The position numbers and the translations under genes were made by a program. A stretch of 64,000 nucleotides of DNA from Adiantum capillus-veneris (Eukaryota; Streptophyta; Polypodiopsida; Polypodiales; Pteridaceae): positions 79,819,332 through 79,883,331 of the forward strand of contig CM043960.1 in NCBI GenBank assembly GCA_014529385.2. Direction: 5' to 3'. This document shows, in pieces, positions 46,649 through 57,691 of the stretch. Within the stretch, counting starts at the first letter, position 1. Each line of letters starts with the position of its first letter. The notes under the pieces were generated by a model. It was given only the letters and a program-made list of their open reading frames with translations, was not told the origin of the DNA and made no database searches.

Positions 46649-47612
46649 TGTTGCGGGAGCGACTCACACACCCACACCCATGAAGTGCATGCAAACACTA
46701 CCTAGATCAACATAATGTCAATCGAGGACACAAATGACACGATAGGCACACGGAGGAAATCTCTTTAGCTTGTTAGGCTGAGACCATCCTACACATACAA
46801 CACTCTGGAAGGCCAACTAAACCACAATCAAGAACCTCACTGCTCTCAACTACACCACCTAGCCACATACACACATACGGAAGGTAACTCACCTAATCAT
46901 GCTAGATTCGTACGAAACTTAAGGAACACCATCCCCTCACTAGGATACACCTGTCCCTAAGCTTCTACACTCAAAACCCTCACTCTAAACCCATCTGCGA
47001 AAAACGCGTAGGATGACAGAGCAGAATTTTGAAAGTGCCCGAAACTGAAATTTATGAGTACCTATGCGTAGCTTATGTCGCCGCGATTCTATAGACTACT
47101 AGCACGCAAAAAACAGACATCGTTTCATACACTTACGGCCACAAATAGCTCATAGATGCGTCGGCGTGTGCGCTTCGTCTCACGTGGAATGCTTGGCGTT
47201 GTCGCGCAGCTCTCCTCGAGCCTACAGTAATGGTGCACTAGGATCTCCAATGTGTTGAGCGAGCTGGGCGTAGCTAGAGGATAAAGCTCACGCTCACTCT
47301 CTTTCTCTCTCACACACAGTAGACGGTAGCGCTAAAGTTTTGATTATGATTAAAAGTCTCCTTTTACAAAATGACCCAGGTACCTTATATACTAAGGCTA
47401 CCTTAGGTTTAACAAAAAATGGGGTTGAAAGGGTCAAATGGCTTTGTATTTACAATCTGGAAGTGCCATTGCACCCCGGCTTCTGAAACTAGAATAACTA
47501 CTCATTACAAATGACGTTTATAGCCATAATCCGCAGCATTTCATAACTCGCAAAAGATAAGACTTTGGTACGAAACTTGAGTTATGTTGTGTTGTTGACC
47601 CAGCGGTCAACA
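46649..47612 (-). repeat. 5' LTR of element A
   Basis: In plus orientation starts TGTTGCGGGAGCG and ends GTTGACCCAGCGGTCAACA. It contains ACGCGTAGGATGAC near 47004, matching one half of the leader palindrome with one change. Read in element sense it opens with TGTTGACC...GGGTCAACA, a short inverted repeat. Confidence 0.92.
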
Positions 47613-48049
47613 CTCTCTTTCTCTCCCTCTTTCTATCTCTTCCTCTCTTTATCTATCCCTCTTTCTTTCTCTCTATCTATATTCCTCTCTTTCTCTCCCT
47701 CTGTATCTACTCTCTCTATTTCCCTATCCCTATTTTCCTCGCTCACTCTATCTCTCTCTTTCTTTCTCTCCCTCTCTCCCTCTCTATCTACTCTCTCTCT
47801 TTCCCTATCCCTATCTCCCTCTTTTCCTCTCTTTCTCTCTCTCTCTTTCTTTCTCTCCCTCTATCTCTCTCTATTTCTTTCTCTACCTCTCTTTCTCCCT
47901 CTCTATCTCGCTCTTTCTTTCTCTCCCTCTATCTCTTCCTCTCTTTCTTTCTCTCTATCTCTTTCCCTCTCTATCTACTCTCTCTCATTCCCTCTCTTCC
48001 TCTATCTTTCTCTCTTTCTTTCTCTATCTCTCTCTTTCTCTCCCTCTTT

Positions 48050-48098
<49 letters not shown>

Positions 48099-48416
48099 TC
48101 CTCTCACTCTCTTTATCTATTTCTCTCTCTCTCTCTATCTAACATTTCTCTCCCTCTCTATTTAACATTTCTCTCCCTCTTTTTAAATCTCCCTCTTTCC
48201 TCTCTCTCTCTCTCTCTCGCTCTCATTAATTCTCTCTCTCTATATTTATCTCCCTCTATCCCTCTTTCTCTCTCACTCTCTTTATCTATTTCTCTATCTC
48301 TATCTAACATTTCTCTCCTTCTTTATCTATTTCTCTCTCTCTATTTAACATTTACCTCTCTTTATCTAACATTTCTCTCCCTCTCTCACTCTCTTTATCT
48401 ATTTCTCTCCCTCTCT

Positions 48417-48512
<96 letters not shown>
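47613..48512 (+). repeat. Polypyrimidine block, right part, ending in (TC)n(AT)n
   Basis: Continuation of the block at 35411-36083, about 865 bp, ending with (TC)n at 48423-48477 and (AT)n at 48478-48512. Confidence 0.95.
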
Positions 48513-48514
<2 letters not shown>

Positions 48515-48716
48515 CATTTAACACTATCCAAACAATCATTTTCAAAACGTGCATGACAAATGAATCATTTTCGAACGTGCGTAGCAAAGCTACCATTTTC
48601 AAACGTGCTTAGCAAAACAACCATTTCAACAAGCCATGTGAAACAACCGTTTCCTAATGAACAAGGTATGTTATAATGGATTCTCTATTTTTTTTATTTA
48701 TGTGTGTGTGTGTGTT

Positions 48717-48742
48717 GGGGGGGGGGGGGGGGGGGGGGGGGG
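48717..48742 (+). repeat. G26 homopolymer after (TG)n
   Basis: TGTGTGTGTGTGTGTT followed by 26 G. Confidence 0.95.
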
Positions 48743-48913
48743 TGTAGTAGAAAACAAAAGGGGAAGAGGGAGGATGTGCTTTTGCGTTTACCTCTTCTTT
48801 GTAGCGCGGTTGAGCTTCGAATAGGTTGAGCATCCAAAGAAGATGGCGGTATAACCCTTGCCGAAAATTGCACAAAACCCTCTTTGATGAAACTTGAGAA
48901 GCTTGAAGAAGGA

Positions 48914-48915
<2 letters not shown>

Positions 48916-48945
<30 letters not shown>
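48916..48945 (+). repeat. G30 homopolymer
   Basis: 30 G after GGAGA, within a purine-rich stretch (48896-49000). A further G14 run lies at 49156-49169, followed by a C-run at about 49180. Confidence 0.95.
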
Positions 48946-48946
<1 letters not shown>

Positions 48947-49449
48947 GGGAAGGCTTGTTGAAGGAGAGAGAGATGGGGAGTGGGGGAGGGGGAAGCTTGT
49001 GAGCGATGGCGGAGAGCAAGAAACGCACGGAAGGCAGGATATGTTGCAAAAACGCGGCATACTCTGCCTTCTTTCCTTTTTTTAAGTGCCAGTTATTATC
49101 GTGACTATTATCGCGGCCAGTCATTTCAAACGGATACATGCGAATCTGAGGTGGCGGGGGGGGGGGGGGACAAACCACCCCCCCCCTACCCTTAGCTATA
49201 CATTATTTCATTTTTTAGCCTTTTGAGTTTTTTTATGAAGATTTTTAATTTTTTATGGATACTTTATTTTGTAGTACTTTTAAATGTTTAATAATTGAAT
49301 TTTTAAAATCTCTTTTAGTTAAAAAATAATTTTACCACTCATTGTCATTTATTCCCTTTGAATTTAACTATATGTAATTTTTCTAATGGAATTAAGTGTT
49401 TTTTAATTATTTATTTTTTACGACACATGACTAAATAAACAAGCTTTCG

Positions 49450-52400
49450 TGTGTGCAAGACATCCACTGGAATGATCGTGGTCCTCTTGGAGGCCCAGAG
49501 CGAGATCGTTGGCTCAAGGAAAAACTACCTTGTCCTTGGGCCAAGTGCAAAAGGGCAATTGCTCGCTTGAGGCACATTGCTTTGGAGCATGTGGAGAATG
49601 AAGGGCTTTGGCATCCTCGGAAAAGCGCTCGGAGAGATGATAGCACGACTCACCCGTCGCTTGAGGAGGTGCCCCATTGGTCTGTATTCTGTGGTGGTGC
49701 ACCGGCGCACAAGGCCGAACGGCAGAGGCAAGAGCGACTGGGTGATTTGGGTGCACCGCATGGTGATCCTTCCGTTGGCTCTACGTCGGCAGCTCCTATG
49801 GTGTCTTCTTCACACTTTGAGGTAGAGGATGAGTACATGTTGGACATGTGTAATGAGTTACTAGCTCATGAGCGTGACGTGTGCGAAGAAGATCGTCAGC
49901 TTTGCACTAAACAGACTGCCGAAAACGGAGGATAAATTGATGACGAGTGTCCGAGCACCTCTTTACGACGGTGCACGATACTCGATGCTCCAAGCATCGT
50001 TGGAAGTACTCAACTTGCACGCAAAATTTGATTGGAGTAATGTAAGTGTCGATGCACTACTTCTGTAAGTATAGAATGTGGCTTTTACATACTCTCTCCC
50101 TCTCTCTTTATGGTGTTGTCTTCTAGGAATTATACTAATACGCATGTTGTTGTAGTTTGATGGGCAAAATGTTGCCAGCTGATCACCACATGTCTCTAGA
50201 TTGTCGACGAGCTAGATTGTATGTCATTGCACTTGGAATGGAGTATGAGCGCATCCATGCGTGCGTCAACGATTGCATGCTATACCGCAATGAGCATGCA
50301 CATGCTACCTCATGTCCCTTGTGCGGGGAGGCACGATACAAGACAGGTGTGAGCGGGGCACACCTACCCCACAAGGTATTAAGACATTTTCCATTAATTC
50401 CTCGCATCCAACACATATTTAAAAAGCAGGTCTATCGTGGAGCTTCTCACGTGGCACGCAAACCATCGCTCAAATGATGGAATGATGCGTGTCTCTGCCG
50501 ATTCACCTGCATGGAGGCACATCGAAACTCAATGGCCAGAGTTTGGGTTGGAGCCTCGACACTTGAGGCTTGGGTTAGCAAGTGATGGTGTCAACCCCAT
50601 CGGCACTAAGTCTACTTCATGGAGCACTTGGCCTATGGTGATCGTCAACTACAATATTCCACCATGGGAGACAACCAAGAAGGGCAATATACTTCTTTCC
50701 TTGCTTGTGCCAAGGAAGTGCAAAGTGTCAAATATTGACATTTACCTCGAGCCCCTCATCAAGGAGTTGGAGGAGTTGTGGAGAGGCATTCCTGTTGTCG
50801 ATGTCTCACTTGCAAAGGGGGGGAGAGAGGCTCAAGTGAGGGGAATCCTTATGTGGACTATGCACGACTATTCTGGGTTTGGAGAGATTTCTAGTAACCC
50901 CCTCTCCTCTATCTCTCTCTCTCTTTCTCTCTCTCCCTTTAGCTCCCTTTAGCTCACTTTAGTTCACTCATCTCTCTAACCATATGATATGTATGCAAGG
51001 TTGTCCACATCGGGCCACAATGCATGTCCTACTTGCGGGCCATCATTGGTGACGGAGAGGCCAGATTCCTTGCGCAAGGTAATCTATCCAAACAACCATC
51101 ATTTCTTACCCCAACGGCATATCAAGCACAAGGCTCCAACAAATGGGAAGGCTCCTCTAAAGCTCACAATGGCAAATCGGGCAACCATTTGGGAGGAACA
51201 CCACAACAACAATCCGGCTCCGTGTCCTCCACCAAAAGGTATGTCAAGGTATTCCATATTTTTAAGGCTTCCATATTGGAAGGACTTAAAAATGCAACAC
51301 CTCTTGGATCCCATGCACATATTCAAGAATGTAGCCCAAACACTATGGGACCACAAGAAGGACTCTTTGGGTGCGAGGGAGGATTTGAGGCTTTTAAAAC
51401 GTCTCCCCGCCTCTGCCACTCCACGGCGTGCCCCAAATGGAAAGATTGTGCTTCTTAAAGCACCATGGATGCTAGCAAAAGAAGAATTAGACAAGGTGAA
51501 GGGTACCATTGCCTCTATTCGCACACCAACAAGATACATGAGGTCGCTAAAGGGAGCTTTCACAAAAGCGAAGAAGGGTGGAAGTGTTCAATTGTATGGG
51601 TTGAAGTCCCACGATTGGCACAAGATGCTTCAGGTATTCTTCATACTCCCTATTCTATCTATAGTTTGTGTGTATGACTATCACTCACTTTTCCTTTTCC
51701 TGATTTACATTGTAGTTCATTCTGCCAATGAGTATGTGTATATGTCGGGACAAGAAAGTCAGGGATGCTATTTTCAAATTAGGAGAGCTAGTAAGGTACA
51801 CCACAAGACTCCACTCAACTACAGCTTTTTTATGTACACATGAATTTCAACTAGCACTTAGTGTATCCTTGTGTGTTTTCTTGCAGATTTGTGAGCTCCA
51901 AGGAAATCGAAATAGATGCTATCCCTGCTGCTCAAACACTTGCAACGGAAACTGTGTGTCAATGAGGATGCATTTCCTTGATCGGTCCTTCTTAGACAAA
52001 TTCACCTCTTGGTCCACGTGGTGGAGGAGATAGCTATATGTGGAGTAGTGTACGCACGATGGATATTCTTCTTAGAGAGGTTTTTAAAGACTCTCAAAGA
52101 TTTTGTGCGTACGGTCTCAACCAAAGGCATGTATGGCCGAAGGGTGGATTGTTCAAGAGGCATTTGTTTACATATCAAAGTATTTGGCACAAGTTGATCC
52201 TTCAATGCCTTGCATGTGGTCAGACGAGGAAGATTCAAGGATGACTTCACACTTGACAAGTGGAAAGGGGAAACTACTTAACATGGATATGAATCTATCC
52301 CAAGTGGTCGATAACTTTTGCATTCTCAATGCAAAGATTTTGACCAAGCGGGTGGACTTGTGGACAGTGGCAAAGTCCAGGCGTTTGCAAGAGAGGGAAG

Positions 52401-53366
52401 CATGGAAACAAGCACATGGAGGAAGGAGGGCACCCCCAGTGCCTAGACACCTTTCATGTTTCCCAGATCTCATTAGTGCAGAGTGGATTCATGAGAGAAT
52501 GACCGAGGCAAAAGCACGCGGAGAAGACATCACCAACAAAGAATGGGAGTATGCACAAGGTTGCGTACCAAAGGTAGAGTACTCATATACCTAAACCATA
52601 TTGTCTCGCTATTTGTTGAAATTATTTTTAATAGGTATCTCATAAATTAATATAGTTTTCTATTTTGTAGTGCCTTTCCTTTAACTCTATGTGGTCAAAG
52701 GGTCGTCACTTTCGTACGCGCCACATTGACGAGCATAGAACCACCATGGATTGTGCCATCATGGGCAACTTTGACACAAACGGTGATGAAGCCAGGTACT
52801 GGGGAACTATTGAAAGGATACTAAAAGTTAATTTTAGAACCTTTCATAGCTTCATCTTCGAGTGCAAGTGGTTTGCAAATGTGTCTAGACGACACGAGAA
52901 TGGCCTCTACATGGTGGACATAGTGTGCATTACACAGGGAGGTATGACAATTTAGTTTTACCGTGCAATTGTGAGCAGGTGAGCGACATGTACCTTTTTT
53001 ATTCTTATTTACTTGTTGTATCGTTAGTTATACCAATGTTACTCACTTTGAGCTTCTATTTTATAGGTCATCTATATCCCAGCAATCCACCAACCAAAAC
53101 TTTGTTTCGTAATTCCCGTAACACCTCTGGGGAGAACCATTTTATCCACTAATGAAGTGGAGACTATCTTCGACCCTCTTCCACCTCCGACTTTGGATGA
53201 GGTGGAAACAAAGGAGAGGGAGGTCGATGAATCAAGTCCGGCGGCAGCAAGCCTTAGCGAGGATGATTCTCATAATGATGAAGATGATGAGATGGAGGAT
53301 GACGAACTCGAAGATGATGAAGCTGGCAATGCATCCACAAACGACAATTCCGTTTCTCTTTATTGA
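49450..53366 (+). pseudogene. TNP2-like CACTA transposase, spliced, frameshifted
   Basis: Follows an intron-like AT-rich stretch ending GTGTGCAAG. Parts in order: HWNDRGPLGGPERDRWLKEK and CPWAKCKRA (transposase-associated-like, 49453-49935); LYDGARYSMLQASLEVLNLH; after a GTAAGT/TAG intron (50065-50153) LDCRRARLYVIALGMEYERIHAC-type TNP2 core (read in pieces), RLGLASDGVNPIG, YNIPPWE, YLEPLIKELEELW, MWTMHDYSGFGE; exon from about 51000 HNACPTCG, LLDPMHIFKNVAQTLWDH; then DUF4218-like VVEEIAICGVVYARWIFFLE; CFPDLISAEWIHERM; DUF4216-like ARYWGTIERILKVNF and an acidic tail EDDEMEDDELEDDE ending at 53366. This is the DDE enzyme that cuts CACTA ends. At least four frameshifts (near 49930, 50430, 51960, 52120) make it non-functional here. 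Confidence 0.85.
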
Positions 53367-53439
53367 TTTAGGATCCATGGGCTTAGAATTGGATGATGCT
53401 TCATGTAGAGATCTTTTGGAAGATGATTCATAAACATTT

Positions 53440-54229
53440 TGCAGTTATGAAGTTTTTTGATCGTGTAACCAATTCACCTCTCTCTCCCTCCTCTTTCTCT
53501 CTTTAGATTTGAGAATATGCTCAATTATGTTAATCAATTGACAATGATTATTTTAATTGTAAACAAGGGTAATCTTAGGCTGGGTTCAGACGAGGCTGGA
53601 GGAAGAAAGGCTTTCTACAGGTCTACCGCCACCTCGTCTAAACGGTGTTGGAGGAAGAGAAGCGAAAAACAGAGAGAGGTGGAGAGAGGCCAGCAGCTCT
53701 TCCGAAGGGGGGGGGGGGGGGGGGGGGGGGTGCCGGAAGAAAAATGGCGGGCCCGGAGGAAGGTGATATCTACTGCAGCAAATAGGCTTTTTCCATGCAA
53801 CTTAAACGCCCCTGTGGAAAGCATTTCCGCCGTAGCGTGTGGACCGGGCCTTATATCCCCCGCCTCCTTCTCCCCCCTCTTTCTCTTTCTCTCTCTCTCT
53901 TTCTTTCTCTTCATTTTTATATTTGAAAATTATATACAATACTCTTTAATTTTTATTGAGAGGAGGGAAACACCAAAATTTGAAGGCGGGGGGGGAGTTA
54001 ATCCGGAATTTGAAAGTTTAGGCGCTAAATTTGGGCAGCGGATATAATGACGGTAATGGATGCGGTAATAAAAGCGATAATAACAGCAGACAGATACAAT
54101 TGCAGTAATACTTTAAACACAAAAAAAAACCCCTGCCCTCCTCTCTCTTGTTTCTCTCATTGAATTCACACCTTCTCTCTACAAAACGAGGTAAAACAGC
54201 GTGGTAAACACTTGGAGATTTTCATAGTG
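53440..54229. other. CACTA 3' end with subterminal motifs
   Basis: Downstream of the transposase stop there is no further gene. GCGGTAAT/GCGATAAT motifs at 54040-54110 mirror those at the left end. The terminus is TTCATAGTG at 54221-54229. Confidence 0.7.
53707..53730 (+). repeat. G24 homopolymer
   Basis: 24 G in the CACTA 3' flank, in a purine-rich setting. Confidence 0.95.
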
Positions 54230-54232
54230 GTG

Positions 54233-55631
54233 GGAACATCCTAACAATAGGAGGTTGGACTTGCAAGACCAAAAACCACCAAACTGCGGCATCTTCCTCG
54301 CCATCTTTCTTGCCCTAGAATATCGTTACGCTCCTCCCGTCATCTCCTTAAGACGCATGTTTTTGCTCCGAGTTGTAGCCTATCAACACTCTAGTTTCAA
54401 CCACCTGCTCGTCATCGGCCATTGGCCCATGCTCTATTTGCTGCCACTTTCCCAACCACACACACAAGCTCTATCGCCACTTGAACTTCAGTGAGACCAT
54501 GCCATCAGCTATCCCTTCTCTGCTATAGTGTCACATGCTAAGCGCTAATCTTCACCAAGTACTTGTCGCCACTGTCTAGAGTGCACGACTTAGAGCTTTC
54601 CATTGAGCCTGCACCACTATCGTCTCAAGTCCTCACCACCACCGACTTGTAGTGACTTGTTATCGCTCATCCAATTGGGCTCGTCATCAATCTACTGCTC
54701 ACAATTGATTCCTGCTCGAGAGCACCAGTGGCACTCATCATCAAACTGCAACAGATCAAAGTTCTTTTTTTTTGCTTCAAGTTTCAAGCCTTGTATATGG
54801 ATGTTTCTCACCATGGTGTCCCCACCCTCTTTAAACCATCGCTCAGTGTTGTCCAACCTTATGTCCAAAGAAGCTACTCACACGTAGTTCTTCAAGCATG
54901 GCTTCATTGGAAAGTTCGACCGCATCGGTCGGTTGTAGCAAGCACAAGTTCAACTCGCTACAATATCGACATGCATACTGGAGTTTTTGGGCGTCCAAGC
55001 TCTAGCCAAGCTCCATAATGAAGCCCTAGAACAAAGTGACACACCACCCAATTTCGAAGCTATTGAGGAGGTAGTAGAAAACGACCTCAAATATGCAAAG
55101 ATAGTGTACGAAGCACAAATGCTGAATTGGGTCCCAATCGAAGAGATGATGTCTAATTTCTTTGAAGACGATGAAGATGACGGCATACTTCCTTCAAGCC
55201 CTATGTGTAAAAATCATGAGGTAAGACCGCCCTATGCATTGGCCATTATTTGCTTGAGCAAGAGAAAAGAGACCACAAAGCTACAAACATGAAGACCACT
55301 TTGACGATAGACAAGCAAAACAACACAAATCATGACTACACTAGGATTTGGTAATGAAGATGTTCTCCAAAGATGAACATTTGACTTTTGTATTTGTCCA
55401 CCAAATTTGATTTTTCTTTGTCCTACCACATTGTTGTCTACTATTCTTGAGGGGAGGAAACTTTGACATCCTCAACCTAGTTGTTGACAATTCTCCAAGG
55501 AGGATATTTGACCTTACTACACCCTAGTTGCTTACAACTCTTTAGGGAAGGGACACTACTTTTGTGAGCCTATCTAGATGGGAGACTTAGACACCACTAG
55601 AAGGACATTTGACTTTGGTGTTCTCAGACAC
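54233..55631 (+). other. Interior of element D; acidic ORF of unknown function
   Basis: No retroviral domain is visible. At 54987-55220 an open frame encodes LAKLHNEALEQSD, an alpha-helical-looking acidic stretch and FFEDDEDDGILPSS, after which AATCATGAG is followed by GTAAGA, a possible splice donor. It may be a captured piece of a host gene or a remnant of the element's own protein. I do not recognise a family. Confidence 0.4.
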
Positions 55632-55644
55632 AAAAGGGGAGGCT
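55632..55644 (+). promoter_or_regulatory. Polypurine tract of element D
   Basis: AAAAGGGGAGGCT immediately before the 3' LTR, the expected plus-strand primer. Confidence 0.85.
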
Positions 55645-55986
55645 TGTTGGGATTTGTGCCTTGATCACACCTCCTCATAGGAGTCGTCTCTTACACATAT
55701 TTGGCTAGGTACACTGAACCTAGTGACTAGCATGCTTTGCCACATTTGGAAGATGCCACACTAGATACATCATTGATGAGGTCAGAAGAACACTTTACCA
55801 AAAGTCTATATAATGGCTCATATGTACAAGCTCTTCACAATGCATTCAATCATTCATGTATCACAATTATCTTCTTGTCCATTGAGTACTCATTGTCTTG
55901 ATAGTGTGTTGCTAATTGCATTTGTCATTAAGCCATGAATGCCTCGTCAGTTCTTTTGCCTTAATCATCATCCCCACTTACTCAAA
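55645..55986 (+). repeat. 3' LTR of element D
   Basis: Starts TGTTGGG, ends ACTCAAA. Colinear with the 5' LTR with several small indels and many transitions. Confidence 0.92.
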
Positions 55987-55991
55987 GCAAT

Positions 55992-56740
55992 GGCCTTCCG
56001 CCTTTAGAGCTTCAACCATGGTGACTCAAGGAGGGTCATAACGTTCACTTGTCTTCAGAGATACACGGGAAATATGACCTTGCCCTCCACACTTGAAACA
56101 CTTTTTCTCTTTAAAATACCATTCCACCTCTTAAGGAGAAAGTTAATTTTTACCTTTGTAGCCCTTTTCTTTCACGTTTCCTTTGTTAATGTTGTTGTCA
56201 GCCTTGGGAGAATTTTACGTCGCATTGCTCTTCCCCTTTGGCTCAATCGACTCTTTGGCTTCTGTTGGCTTGGCCCCGGGGCCCTCTTGGTCCGTTGTTG
56301 GAAATGAATCCTCAAAGCGAGCATAGTATGATGTATGACCTCCATAATGGTTTTAGGTCTTTGTCAGTTGACATACTCATTCATCTCCTCACATAGGGCA
56401 GCACAAAATTGTTGCTTTTGTTCTGCAAAATCTACCTTTTTGTAGACAATGGCTTTGAGATGTAACTCCCAAAACTTATCCACATACTTTTGGACAAACT
56501 CATATGGGGCCATCATTAAGCTTTGAAATTCCATGAGTACTTTGTCTTTGGAATCACTTGGAAGGAATTGCTATGCAATCCGCAAATCTTTCCAGGTCTT
56601 TGGAGTCGCACTTGGACTACGTAGACTCGCCCACCATTGACGGGTTGACTTTTGGAAATTCATAGAAACACTTCAAAGCTTTGACGATTTCAAGAAATCT
56701 TCATCTCCAAAATCCGCCTCAAAATTTTGGAGAAAGGTAT
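55992..56740 (-). pseudogene. gypsy-C gag region, other side of the nested insertion
   Basis: The minus strand gives QWWASLRSP, TWKDLRIA, FQSLMMAPYEFVQKYVDKF and FAEQKQQFCAALCEEMNEYV, the core of a Ty3/gypsy gag (capsid), and then CFKCGGQGHISR, the first part of a CCHC zinc knuckle, at about 56065-56105. At 55992 the reading jumps to 31246, where KGSPLSYDWG and the protease follow. Both sides carry GCAAT next to element D. The left part of gag is cut off at 56740 where element B's LTR starts, so B seems inserted into the same gypsy. Confidence 0.82.
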
Positions 56741-57691
56741 TGTTAGCACATAGCTAACATCGGGAACCTGTACACTCAACCTATGATGTAATTTTTCACT
56801 TTTTTGATAACTCTGGACATGCATAGCCCTAAGCCATTGTAATTCTTTCGATTCTAGAATTATTTTGTAACTATTATGTGATTATGAGCCAAAAAAAGTG
56901 GGGCTAATCGCTTCCATATTGTATCAAGGAAATCCTAGGCTGCTGTGAGTTAGAATCTTTTCTCATTTGAACCCTGAACCTTTGGCTAAGTATAAATGCC
57001 ATTTTTTGTAAAGCCTAAAGGAGAGTTTTTGGATGATAAGCGTTATGACTGACTTACAGAGCACTAACTACTCTCTTTCTTCTTTCTCAAGCTCATAAAT
57101 CCCTTGTGAAGTGTCTGTTTGAAGTGTCATCTGCTTCATTGCATTCACAGGTGAAAGCTCTCCATGACATTGTGCTTTTCTTGCGGTAAAAGTGTGTTTT
57201 TTATGTTTCTCAACTACTCCTTAATTTGCTCCTAACTCTAGATTTACTTAACAAAACTACATTGTATGCATTGGAGGGGTGTAGCGGCATCATTGCAAAG
57301 CTCTAGGGTGTATTTGGGTCAGTTCAAATCTATCATATAGATAATAAGCACGATTTTGGCAAGTGGTCAAAGAGGGGATTTAAGGGATCAAGCACGTGTC
57401 TTTAGATGTTGTTAACCCCATCCTAGAAGTTTCATCTCATTTAGATTCCATTTTCTTAATGAACTGATGAGATTTGTTTGCGGTGTCGTAGATAGCTTTT
57501 GCTTCCTGACATGCAGTAGAGTGTAGATTTGGGTCAGACTAGGATTGAGTGTGTTTTTGAGAGGTTGAAAATCTCTTGTAGCCTCCGTGCACTAGTTGAG
57601 TCAACTCCGTCCCATGGTATGACATTTATGCTCATGGTTCTCATTGTGACTATAATAAGATACCGAGGCTTGGCACTAGGGGAGCCCCACA
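56741..57691 (+). repeat. Presumed 5' LTR of element B
   Basis: TG...CA ends, about 951 bp, close to the 958-964 bp of element A's LTRs. It interrupts the gypsy-C gag at 56740. With no second LTR in the window this is inferred from the ends and the adjacent primer site. Confidence 0.55.

Larger units (their letters stand above)
36084..47612 (-). mobile_element. Element A: gag-protease LTR retrotransposon lacking a visible RT
   Basis: Direct LTRs 36084-37041 and 46649-47612, flanked by CTCTC (36079-36083; 47613-47617). The minus-strand primer site TGGCGCCGCTGCCGGGGA lies next to the right LTR and a polypurine tract GGAAGGGGGGAG next to the left one, so it runs right to left. In order there are a 3-kb leader with a palindrome array, gag, zinc knuckle, retropepsin, an acidic ORF and W-[IV]-P-K repeats. 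About 3 kb between protease and 3' LTR shows no RT, RNase H or integrase. LTRs differ by about 4% by eye. Confidence 0.9.
31845..54229 (+). mobile_element. CACTA (En/Spm-like) DNA transposon, split by element A
   Basis: The left end is CACTATAAGAGG at 31845 and the right end, reverse-complemented, is CACTATGAAAAT at 54229. Both are flanked by the 3-bp duplication GTG (31842-31844; 54230-54232), as expected for CACTA elements. Subterminal sequence is rich in ATTACCGC / GCGGTAAT motifs near both ends (31925-32050, 54040-54110). It carries a TNP2-type transposase gene on the plus strand (49450-53366), a second ORF on the minus strand (32470-33890), and copied HSPA12-like fragments. Without element A it would be about 10.8 kb. 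Confidence 0.88.
31247..55986 (+). mobile_element. Element D: small non-autonomous LTR element, split by the CACTA
   Basis: Direct repeats 31247-31594 and 55645-55986 start TGTTGGGATTTGTGCC and run to CACTTACTCAA(C)A. They are flanked by GCAAT at 31242-31246 and 55987-55991. A primer site TGGTATCAGAGCC follows the left LTR and a purine tract AAAAGGGGAGG precedes the right one, so it runs left to right. Net interior without the CACTA is about 1.65 kb (31595-31844 plus 54233-55644), with no RT or gag. LTRs differ by roughly 8% by eye, so it is older than element A. Confidence 0.92.

Noticed and set aside
47565-48521. 318-residue Ser/Leu open frame
   Set aside because: Same cause: the right part of the polypyrimidine block.
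31845-54229. Reading the HSPA12-like fragment as a working chaperone gene
   Set aside because: Only the N-terminal part is present, with stop and frameshift, and it runs into low-complexity DNA.
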